NCBI GenBank assembly: GCA_910584945.1
Contig: CAJUDY010000012.1
Coordinates: 1 to 64,000, forward strand
Length of the DNA stretch: 64,000 nt
Source: an uncultured Lachnospiraceae bacterium
GTDB taxonomy: Bacteria; Bacillota; Clostridia; Lachnospirales; Lachnospiraceae
Reading direction: 5' to 3'
Shown piece by piece: positions 16,733 to 23,778 of this stretch (within the stretch, counting starts at the first letter, position 1; each line of letters begins with the position of its first letter). The translations under genes and the position numbers were made by a program. The notes under the pieces were generated by a model that saw only the letters and a list, made by a program, of their open reading frames with translations, made no database searches and was not told where the DNA came from.

Positions 16733-18423
16733 AAAGAATGACAGCCCGCATATTGTGGGCTGTCTGTATAGTTGGGACAATCACAGGAGGCTATGCAAAG
16801 AGAGTGACTATGCAGGCGGCCAGGGTAACGGAAAAAGTGGCCGCGAAGCAGGCGGCAGAGGATGAGCATTTTGCGGTCAGGGAAGCATCGGTGGAGATCA
16901 TCCCGGGGCCGGATGAAAAGCCGGAGGGGTACGAAAGAGGATCTGCAAAGACTGCCCCAAAAGACAGCGTGCAGGAAGTACAACCGAATCCGGCGGAAGG
17001 AGAAAAAAGCGTATCTTTGACAGCTCAATCCAGGGAGGAAGAGCGGGAAGAAGAAAAAGGGTCCTTCCCATCGTTCGTGTTCCGGGCAGAAGACGCACAG
17101 GAAGACGTTCGGCGTACTGGCATAGAGTGTGTGAAGACCAGTCATCCGAAAGACAGCGCTTTGGGGGACCGGGCGCTCTTAGGAGAGGCATATGAAAATA
17201 CGGTGAATTTTGTGCCTTCCAGAAAGGAAGAGAAAACCGAGACCATATATGTAAAAACCGTGGTGGATGCAGACGATCCGACTACCTACCAGACGGTAAA
17301 AAAGGAAGTACTGCTCCCGGTCCAATATGTGAATCGCGCCGGAGATGTCCGATACGAATATAAAGACGGAAGCTGGTATGAATATCTATATGGCAGTGGG
17401 GATATCATTTTAGATGAACAAAATGAAAAGCTGGCGCTTCAGCTTTTGAACCTGGACGGTTCTTATAACGAATATGAGATTATGGAGGTGAAGCATACAG
17501 TAAAACCAGGAGACGGCGGCGATATGCAGTATGAGTATCACGTGCGTTACCGCCGTACCATAAAGTGGAACCAGAAGCCGGAAGAATTAGACAGCCTGCA
17601 GCGCGGAGGACTGCTCAAAGCCTCGGACACGGTGAAGGTCGAGGTGGAAGAAAAAGTTCCGGTTATTATGGAGGAGCAGATCGGAACCGGAAGCTATGAT
17701 TATTATGGCTGGCAGACGCTGGAAGGCGACACCTACTATTTTGACGAGGAAGGCAAGAAGGTTACCGGGTCCCAGGTGATACAGGGGATCCGGCATGAAT
17801 TTGATGAAAATGGCATAAAGATCAGCCGCACAGGCGTGAGGGTCTCGGAGGAAAACGGGGACATTGACTGGATGAGTGTGCGCGGGGCCGGTGTGGATTT
17901 TGCGATGATTCGCTGTGCATACCGAACTCCGGAAGAAGGAATACTGAAGACAGACGCAAGAGCAGAAGAGAATATAGAGGCCGCAAAAGCGGCAGGGATG
18001 GAGACCGTACTTTTTGTCTCCTCCCGTGCAACTACCAAAAGAGATGCGATGGAGGCGGCAGATTTTGCGGCCATGATGGCTGAACGTCACGGACTGACCG
18101 GATGCATTGCACTCATGATTCCAGAGGAGGCTTTAGAGACCGCCCCGGACAGTCAGACGGCTTTCGCAAAGGCGTTCTGTCAGGTGGTGGATTCGTTTGG
18201 TTTTCGGCCTGCAGTCTGCGCAGATGCGGATTGGCTGAATAAAAATTTAAAGATGGAAGAGCTTGACGGATGTCTGTTCTGGATCTCGCAGTATGATACG
18301 AAGATCACTTATACCGGGCCGTATGAATTCTGGCTCTACACAGACTGCGGTTCTGTGAATGGTATAAGCGGCTATACAGGCTTGATAATCAGCCATGGAG
18401 AATTAGGAGGGACTTCCAAATGA
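16729..18423 (+). CDS. Exported protein with a cell-wall-binding repeat and a degenerate GH25 lysozyme domain
   Basis: This 564-residue protein has an N-terminal hydrophobic segment (about 5-25; signal or anchor). A long charged, low-complexity stretch follows to about 150, then a beta-rich region of unknown family to about 320. A cell-wall/choline-binding-like repeat starts near 323 (YGWQTLEGDTYYFDEEGKK). A GH25-type domain runs from about 369 to 555. Fold markers are clear: GDIDWMSVRGAGVDFAMIR and the SGxVxGISG-like end GSVNGISG. The catalytic acids are gone: the first motif DVS reads RVS, the DxE strand reads ALMIPE, and the terminal VDLN region reads TGLI. It is therefore probably a wall-binding pseudoenzyme. 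It overlaps both neighbours by four bases. Confidence 0.72.
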   Translation: MKRMTARILWAVCIVGTITGGYAKRVTMQAARVTEKVAAKQAAEDEHFAVREASVEIIPGPDEKPEGYERGSAKTAPKDSVQEVQPNPAEGEKSVSLTAQSREEEREEEKGSFPSFVFRAEDAQEDVRRTGIECVKTSHPKDSALGDRALLGEAYENTVNFVPSRKEEKTETIYVKTVVDADDPTTYQTVKKEVLLPVQYVNRAGDVRYEYKDGSWYEYLYGSGDIILDEQNEKLALQLLNLDGSYNEYEIMEVKHTVKPGDGGDMQYEYHVRYRRTIKWNQKPEELDSLQRGGLLKASDTVKVEVEEKVPVIMEEQIGTGSYDYYGWQTLEGDTYYFDEEGKKVTGSQVIQGIRHEFDENGIKISRTGVRVSEENGDIDWMSVRGAGVDFAMIRCAYRTPEEGILKTDARAEENIEAAKAAGMETVLFVSSRATTKRDAMEAADFAAMMAERHGLTGCIALMIPEEALETAPDSQTAFAKAFCQVVDSFGFRPAVCADADWLNKNLKMEELDGCLFWISQYDTKITYTGPYEFWLYTDCGSVNGISGYTGLIISHGELGGTSK

Positions 18424-19877
18424 GCACAACACGAAACCTTACACTTATGACCGACCTGTACGAATTGACCATGATGCAGGGATATTTTAAAAATCCGGTG
18501 CAGGAGGCCGTGATTTTTGACGCGTTTTACCGTACCAACCCCTGCGGAAACGGATTTGCCATTGCAGCAGGTCTGGACCAGATGATTGATTATATCAAAA
18601 ATCTGCATTTTTCCCAGGAAGATATTGTCTATCTTCGAAGCGTCGGCGTCTTTGATGAGGATTTTCTGGAATATTTGGGTGATTTCCACTTCAGCGGAGA
18701 CATTTATGCTATTCCGGAGGGCACGGTAGTTTTCCCGAGAGAGCCGCTTGTAAAAGTCATTGCGCCGATTATGGAAGCGCAGCTGGTGGAGACTGCCATA
18801 CTGACCATTATCAATCATCAGAGTCTGATCGCCACCAAGGCGGCCAGAGTAGTGAACGCGGCCAGAGGGGACGGCATCATGGAGTTCGGCCTGCGCAGGG
18901 CTCAGGGAGCGGACGCCGGCGTCTACGGGGCGCGGGCAGCCATGATCGGCGGCTGCATCGGCACCTCCAATGTACTGACCGGCAAGCTTTTTGACGTGCC
19001 GGTACTGGGGACCCATGCTCACAGCTGGATCATGAGTTTTCCGGATGAATATACAGCTTTTAAGACTTATGCGAAATTGTATCCCAACGCCTGCACCCTT
19101 CTGGTGGACACTTACGATACGCTGAAATCCGGAGTTCCCAATGCGATCCGGGTATTCAAGGAGATGCGGAAGGAGAAGCGGCTCAACGGCCGTTATGGAA
19201 TCCGCCTGGACAGCGGGGATCTGGCTTATCTGTCCAAGGAGGCAAGGAAGATGCTGGATGCGGCAGGCTTCCATGATGCGGTGATCTCGGCTTCCAGCGA
19301 TCTGGATGAGTATCTGATCGACAGCTTAAAGACCCAGGGCGCCAAGATTACTTCCTGGGGGGTGGGAACGAATCTGATCACATCCAAAGACTGTCCGGCT
19401 TTCGGCGGCGTTTATAAGCTGGCGGCAGTGAAGATCGGAGACGGGGAGTTTGTCCCCAAGATCAAGCTTTCCGAGAACACGGAAAAAATCACGAATCCGG
19501 GGAATAAGACTGTATACCGCATTTATGAAAAAGCCAATGGAAAGCTGAAAGCAGATTTGATCAGTCTGGTGGATGACGTCTTTGACGAATCGAAAGATCT
19601 GGTGATTTTTGATCCTCTGGAGACCTGGAAAAAGACCCATTTAAAAGGCGGCACTTACACGATGAAGGAACTGATGGTTCCGGTATTCCTGAAGGGTGAA
19701 TGCGTCTATGAATCGCCTTCGGTCATGGATATCCGTCAGTATTGTATCGAAGAACAGAATACGCTGTGGGACGAGACGAAACGTCTGGTAAATCCCCATG
19801 AAGTGTATGTGGATCTGTCGGACCGGCTGCATGAGATGAAGACCGAGCTTTTAAACAAAATGCATCCCTTCAATTAA
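18420..19877 (+). CDS. pncB: Nicotinate phosphoribosyltransferase
   Basis: This 485-residue enzyme joins nicotinate and PRPP (with ATP) to give nicotinate mononucleotide for NAD salvage. The N-terminal LMTDLYELTMMQGY signature and the GTHAHSW motif near 197-203 are intact. The latter region carries the active-site His that is phosphorylated in this family. Length is typical. The start overlaps the previous stop. No terminator follows; 115 bases separate it from spoVT. Confidence 0.94.
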   Translation: MSTTRNLTLMTDLYELTMMQGYFKNPVQEAVIFDAFYRTNPCGNGFAIAAGLDQMIDYIKNLHFSQEDIVYLRSVGVFDEDFLEYLGDFHFSGDIYAIPEGTVVFPREPLVKVIAPIMEAQLVETAILTIINHQSLIATKAARVVNAARGDGIMEFGLRRAQGADAGVYGARAAMIGGCIGTSNVLTGKLFDVPVLGTHAHSWIMSFPDEYTAFKTYAKLYPNACTLLVDTYDTLKSGVPNAIRVFKEMRKEKRLNGRYGIRLDSGDLAYLSKEARKMLDAAGFHDAVISASSDLDEYLIDSLKTQGAKITSWGVGTNLITSKDCPAFGGVYKLAAVKIGDGEFVPKIKLSENTEKITNPGNKTVYRIYEKANGKLKADLISLVDDVFDESKDLVIFDPLETWKKTHLKGGTYTMKELMVPVFLKGECVYESPSVMDIRQYCIEEQNTLWDETKRLVNPHEVYVDLSDRLHEMKTELLNKMHPFN

Positions 19878-19899
19878 GCGCATTAGTTGTAAAGACCAT

Positions 19900-19928
19900 G
19901 CATATAAATCCAATTCTTACAAATACTA
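19900..19928 (+). promoter_or_regulatory. Candidate forespore (sigma-G-like) promoter of spoVT
   Basis: GCATA (19900-19904), 17 bases, AATACTA (19922-19928) fits the Bacillus sigma-G pattern (GHATR, 17-18 bases, CATNHTA) with one mismatch. It lies about 65 bases upstream of spoVT, which is forespore-expressed in Bacillus. A sigma-A alternative is not convincing here. Confidence 0.4.
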
Positions 19929-19992
19929 GATGCAGATGATTTGTGAAAACACGAAATCGATATTGTATTATAAGACATTGGAGGAAACGTGT

Positions 19993-20541
19993 ATGAAAGC
20001 AACAGGAATTGTACGTCGGATCGATGATCTTGGCAGGGTTGTGGTGCCAAAAGAGATCCGGCGTACATTGAGGATTCGGGAAGGCGACCCGTTAGAGATC
20101 TTTACGGATCGGGAGGGAGAGATCATCCTGAAAAAATATTCCCCCATCGGAGAATTATCCGCATTCGCCAAACAGTATGCGGAAAGTCTGGCACAGACGA
20201 CCGGACATATGGTATGTGTGACAGACCGGGACGCCATCATCGCCACCGCGGGAGGCGCCAAGAAGGATTATCATGGAAAATCAATCAGCCCTCAGCTGGA
20301 GCAGCTGATCCAGGAGCGGGAGAGCCTGCAGGCTTCCGCCATAGAGCGCAAATTCATTCCGGTGATTCAGGAAGAGATGGATGGAATTGCCACAGAAACG
20401 ATCTGCCCGGTGATCAGTGAAGGAGATGCCATCGGTGCGGTGATTCTCCTGGGAAAGGATGTGCGGACGAAGATGGGAGAAGTAGAGCAGAAGGTGGCTG
20501 CTTCCGCCGCCGGTTTTCTCGGCCGCCAGATGGAGCAGTAA
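19993..20541 (+). CDS. spoVT: Stage V sporulation protein T, AbrB-type transcription factor
   Basis: This 182-residue regulator has an AbrB swapped-hairpin DNA-binding domain at 1-50 (GIVRRIDDLGRVVVPKEIRR) and a GAF-like C-terminal domain (about 55-180). In Bacillus SpoVT tunes sigma-G-dependent genes in the forespore. The start at 19993 is set by GGAGG nine bases upstream. It is followed by an intrinsic terminator. Confidence 0.94.
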   Translation: MKATGIVRRIDDLGRVVVPKEIRRTLRIREGDPLEIFTDREGEIILKKYSPIGELSAFAKQYAESLAQTTGHMVCVTDRDAIIATAGGAKKDYHGKSISPQLEQLIQERESLQASAIERKFIPVIQEEMDGIATETICPVISEGDAIGAVILLGKDVRTKMGEVEQKVAASAAGFLGRQMEQ

Positions 20542-20551
20542 CCGTAAAAAT

Positions 20552-20577
20552 AAGGAATCCGGCCGGATTCCTTTTGC
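20552..20577 (+). terminator. Intrinsic terminator of spoVT
   Basis: Stem AAGGAATCC/GGATTCCTT with loop GGCC (20552-20573), followed by TTGCTTTTG. It starts ten bases after the spoVT stop. Confidence 0.85.
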
Positions 20578-20581
20578 TTTT

Positions 20582-20682
20582 GAGGGAGTGGGGGACTTTC
20601 AGGGTTCCCCTGCCAAAGAAAAGGCTTCTGCATCCGCAAAAGCCTGTAAATTCGAGGGAGTGGGGACTCTTTCGAGCCCCCT
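20582..20682. repeat. Duplicated G-rich hairpins between spoVT and tRNA-Gln
   Basis: GAGGGAGTGGGG occurs at 20582 and again at 20654, each followed by a hairpin (GGGGAC with GTTCCCC; GGGGACTC with GAGCCCC). Between them AGGCTT and AAGCCT form a third hairpin near 20621-20644. No reading frame with a ribosome site runs through it. It could be a small structured RNA or a repeat remnant. The rest of the stretch to 20854 is AT-rich with one short dyad (CCTGTTA/TAACAGG, 20713-20738) and no gene. Confidence 0.4.
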
Positions 20683-20854
20683 AAAGTGTTATGAATGAAA
20701 TACTGATGTGTTCCTGTTACGAGTATTATCATAACAGGTAATTGTGACCAAAGTGTATCGTGGAGATAAAGGTTTTCTAAAAATAGAAAAGAAATACAAA
20801 AGAAAAAAGGAAGATTTTTTATAAAAAATTATTTGAAAAAATTGAAAAAAATGC

Positions 20855-20883
20855 TTGCTTTTTTTCACAGGATGGCGTATAAT
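20855..20883 (+). promoter_or_regulatory. Sigma-A promoter of tRNA-Gln
   Basis: TTGCTT (20855-20860), 17 bases, TATAAT (20878-20883), 18 bases before the tRNA 5' end. Confidence 0.8.
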
Positions 20884-20901
20884 AACAAACGTTGAATACG
20901 A

Positions 20902-20973
20902 AGGGCTATCGCCAAACGGTAAGGCAACGGACTCTGACTCCGTCATTTCAAGGTTCGAATCCTTGTAGCCCTG
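20902..20973 (+). tRNA. tRNA-Gln (anticodon CTG)
   Basis: A 72-base cloverleaf. The acceptor stem AGGGCTA pairs with TAGCCCT, the D-stem is GCC/GGC, the anticodon stem ACGGA/TCCGT encloses loop CTCTGAC (anticodon CTG), and the T-loop is TTCGAAT. The discriminator base is G and CCA is not encoded. It reads CAG codons. Confidence 0.95.
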
Positions 20974-20978
20974 TTTTT

Positions 20979-21010
20979 AAAGGACTTTCTCTTATGAGAA
21001 AGTCCTTTTT
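20979..21010. terminator. Terminator between tRNA-Gln and the convergent kinase gene
   Basis: A perfect 13-bp stem AAAGGACTTTCTC/GAGAAAGTCCTTT with loop TTAT, ending in TTTTT on the plus strand. On the minus strand the stem also ends in TTT followed by AAAA, so it may partly serve the leftward kinase gene. Confidence 0.9.
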
Positions 21011-21028
21011 CCGTGGAGGAAACAGTTT

Positions 21029-22261
21029 TCAACGCCGAATCAACAGCACGGCTACATCATTGACATTGGTTCCGGTGGGACCGGTGAAGATCAGGCCCCC
21101 GGATGCTTTCAGGGCGTGGTAGGCGTCGTTTTGAGTGAGCGTCTGGCAGATGTCGATACCCGCCTGAGCGAGAACGGCTTTTGTCTGCCCGTCGCAGTAG
21201 CCGCCGGCGGCATCGGTGGGACCGTCGGTTCCGTCGCTTCCGACGCTAAAAATGGCGGTATCAGCAAGGCCGGCGATCCCGGCAGCGCCGGAGAGCGCCA
21301 GTTCCTGATTGCGCCCGCCCATACCGGTTCCGGTCAGATGGACGATCGTCTCTCCGCCGGCGATAAAAGCAAGGCTCTTTCTGGAAGACTGGTGGCTTCT
21401 CGCGATGGAAGCCAGGAATGCTCCGGCCTCTCTGGCTTCACAGTCCAGCTCATCGGTCAGGATGACCGGCTCGTATCCCAGATCTTTCGCTGCTCTGGCC
21501 GCCGCCCTGCAAAGTTCCCGGACACTTCCGGTAATCTGTGTCTCTACATTTGTCAGTTCTTTTGGAGTTTCCTCTTTTAAAAGTTCCCATGCCTTTTTGC
21601 TCAGCTGAAGCTTATACTTTTGGGCGATCCGGACCGCCTGGCTGCAGGTGGAGGAATCCGGATACGCAGGGCCGGAGGCGATCATGTCCAGGGGATCGCC
21701 CAGGATGTCGCTGAGCACGATGCTGTATACCCGGGCAGGCTCACAGCGTTTTGCGAACCGTCCTCCTTTGACGGCGGACAGACGCTTGCGGACCGTATTC
21801 ATCTCTGTAATACTGGCGCCGCAGGAGAGCATCTGTCCTGTAATGTCCGAAAGTTCGTGAAGGGGGATGAGGGGCTGTTCAAAGAGAGAGGACCCTCCCC
21901 CGGACAGCAGAAACAGCACGGTGTCGTCTTCCGTCAGATCACTGATCAGTCGAAGGGCCGCCTGTGTGCCGAGGACAGAATGCTCGTCAGGAACAGGATG
22001 CCCGGCTTCATAACAATCCGTCTTCGGAATCATTCCCTTCACATGGTCATACTTTGTGACGACCACTCCCTTCTCTACACGGTCCTTCAGCAGCATGGAG
22101 GCGGCGTTTGCCATCTGCCAGGCTGCTTTTCCCACGGACACCAGATAAACTTTTCCGCGAGTAAACGCATGATTTTGGAGAGCAGTATAGACTGCTTCGT
22201 CCGGCAGCACGCTTTTTATAGAATCCCGGATGATCCGGTCGGCATGATCTCTTAACTTCAT
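21029..22261 (-). CDS. Glycerate kinase, DUF4147/MOFRL type (glycerate 2-kinase)
   Basis: This 410-residue protein belongs to the MOFRL/DUF4147 family, which includes glycerate 2-kinases and was formerly annotated as hydroxypyruvate reductase. The glycine-rich segment LLSGGGSSLFEQP and the C-terminal GTDGPTDAAGGY segment are the family hallmarks. It would phosphorylate glycerate to 2-phosphoglycerate with ATP, feeding glycolysis. The start at 22261 has GGAG nine bases upstream; ATG 22279 overlapping the previous stop (ATGA) is possible and would add six residues. It is co-directional with, and directly after, the iron alcohol dehydrogenase gene, so the two likely form an operon divergent from the PTS genes. 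Confidence 0.82.
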   Translation of the reverse strand: MKLRDHADRIIRDSIKSVLPDEAVYTALQNHAFTRGKVYLVSVGKAAWQMANAASMLLKDRVEKGVVVTKYDHVKGMIPKTDCYEAGHPVPDEHSVLGTQAALRLISDLTEDDTVLFLLSGGGSSLFEQPLIPLHELSDITGQMLSCGASITEMNTVRKRLSAVKGGRFAKRCEPARVYSIVLSDILGDPLDMIASGPAYPDSSTCSQAVRIAQKYKLQLSKKAWELLKEETPKELTNVETQITGSVRELCRAAARAAKDLGYEPVILTDELDCEAREAGAFLASIARSHQSSRKSLAFIAGGETIVHLTGTGMGGRNQELALSGAAGIAGLADTAIFSVGSDGTDGPTDAAGGYCDGQTKAVLAQAGIDICQTLTQNDAYHALKASGGLIFTGPTGTNVNDVAVLLIRR

Positions 22262-22275
22262 CTGCCTTTTCTCCA

Positions 22276-23463
22276 TCATCTGGCCATTTCCAGAATTTTC
22301 ACTATATCATCTTTGTCAAGGGGCTGGAAGAAGCCCACATGTCCGCCGCCAGTGGACACACATTTCTCTGCCATCTCTTCGATCTGTGCATCGGTCGGCG
22401 TGATTCCGAGCTCGCTCAGACTGGTTGGCATGCCGATTCTGCGGCACCAGTTTTCCCAGGCCTCAATGGCCTTATAAGCCGTTGCCTCTGTGCTGGAGAA
22501 GTTCTCAGGAACATCAAAGACCCGGACGCCGAACTGGGCAAAACGGGAAGGATTGGTTTTCAGAACGTATCTTGCCCAACTTCCCCAGACCGCACACAGG
22601 CCGGCGCCATGGGCCACGTCAAACATACCGCCCAGTTCATGTTCAATCTTATGAGAGGCGAAGTCGGAGACCCGGCCGGTTCCGGTGAGACCATTGTGGG
22701 AGAGGCTTCCCGCCCACATCAGCGTTGCCCGGGCGTCGTAATTATCCGGTTCCCGGACCGCCGTAAGCGTGGCTTCCCGCACGGAGACCAGCAGTCCTTC
22801 TGCCATACGGTCAATGAGGTCCGTGTCCGTCTTGGACGGGGTAAAGTAACGCTCCATGGTGTGCATCATAATATCGGAAGCACCGCTGGCAGTCTGGTAG
22901 ACCGGGAGCGTGTAAGTAAGTTCTGGATTCAGAATTGCGAATTTGGGACGCGCACAGTCGTGGTTGTAGGAACGTTTCAGCATTCCGTCTTCTATGGTGA
23001 GAACCATGGAGTTGCTTGTCTCGGAACCGGTGGCGGCGATGGTGGAGACACAGCCCATGGGAGCAATTCGGTCCGTACTCACTTTGCCGAGCAGGAGATC
23101 CTCCAGCTCAAAATCATTAACCATTCCATAACCGATGCCCTTTGCTGAGTCGATGGCGCTTCCGCCGCCCACGGGAAGAAGGAAATCAACGCCTTCCTCG
23201 CGGCAGAGACGAATCCCTTCTTTTACAAGCCCCAGTCTTGGATTGGGAACGACGCCGCCAAAGTCTACATAGGAAAGACCTGCGTCTTCCAGTCCCTGAT
23301 GAATCCGATCCAGCACGCCGGACTTTCTAAGGCGGCTTCCATCGCCTCCAAAATGTACCAGAACCCGTTTGCCTCCTCTGGCTTTGATTTCCTTTCCGGC
23401 ATTCTTTTCCGTGTCTTTTCCAAATATTACTTTAGTAGGGGAATAAAATTCAAATTGAATCAT
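22276..23463 (-). CDS. Iron-containing alcohol dehydrogenase (BdhA/YqhD type)
   Basis: This 395-residue group III alcohol dehydrogenase has the cofactor motif GGGSAID at 99-105. The expected iron ligands are D197, H201, H271 and H285, with spacing like Escherichia coli YqhD. Such enzymes reduce aldehydes with NAD(P)H. It leads the leftward pair with the glycerate kinase, suggesting a role in handling a short aldehyde, for example glyceraldehyde, but butanol-type substrates are equally compatible. GGAGG precedes the start. The 315-base divergent region upstream contains three TTGCAC repeats. Confidence 0.9.
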   Translation of the reverse strand: MIQFEFYSPTKVIFGKDTEKNAGKEIKARGGKRVLVHFGGDGSRLRKSGVLDRIHQGLEDAGLSYVDFGGVVPNPRLGLVKEGIRLCREEGVDFLLPVGGGSAIDSAKGIGYGMVNDFELEDLLLGKVSTDRIAPMGCVSTIAATGSETSNSMVLTIEDGMLKRSYNHDCARPKFAILNPELTYTLPVYQTASGASDIMMHTMERYFTPSKTDTDLIDRMAEGLLVSVREATLTAVREPDNYDARATLMWAGSLSHNGLTGTGRVSDFASHKIEHELGGMFDVAHGAGLCAVWGSWARYVLKTNPSRFAQFGVRVFDVPENFSSTEATAYKAIEAWENWCRRIGMPTSLSELGITPTDAQIEEMAEKCVSTGGGHVGFFQPLDKDDIVKILEMAR

Positions 23464-23533
23464 GAACAGTGACCTCCTTTGTTTTTATGTTTGACGTTAT
23501 TATAAGGTACTTTGGACAAAAAGAATAATTGGA

Positions 23534-23700
23534 AAATTGCACTAAAAAGAGGAAAAGGTTTTTTAAATAAAAGAAAAAAGATGTTTTGACGGCTCTTGAG
23601 CGGCATTGTTTTAAAAACACAAGTAAAATTGCACAAATCAGGGAAATTGATTTTGCCTAAAATCGACAAAATCATTATAAATTGCACTAATTTTTTCGGA
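23534..23700. repeat. Three AAATTGCAC repeats in the divergent adh/PTS-regulator region
   Basis: AAATTGCACTAA (23534-23545), AAATTGCACAAA (23636-23647) and AAATTGCACTAA (23689-23700) are same-strand repeats 102 and 53 bases apart. They lie between the leftward dehydrogenase gene and the rightward regulator gene and look like operator copies, either for the PRD regulator or for a regulator of the dehydrogenase. Confidence 0.5.
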
Positions 23701-23729
23701 CAAAGTGAAATTAAGTGATTTGTAAAACG

Positions 23730-23759
23730 GGGTGGTCAGCGTCTATAATAAGGGCAGGC
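23730..23759 (+). promoter_or_regulatory. Candidate sigma-A promoter of the PRD regulator
   Basis: TTGTAA (23730-23735), 18 bases, TATAAT (23754-23759), 19 bases before the start codon at 23779. Confidence 0.55.
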
Positions 23760-23778
23760 AACGAGGGAAGGTGGGAGG

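Noticed and set aside
23531..23540. Sigma-54 (-24/-12) promoter near GGAAAATTGC
   Set aside because: Only six bases lie between the GG and GC doublets where ten are needed, and the neighbouring PRD regulator has no AAA+ domain.
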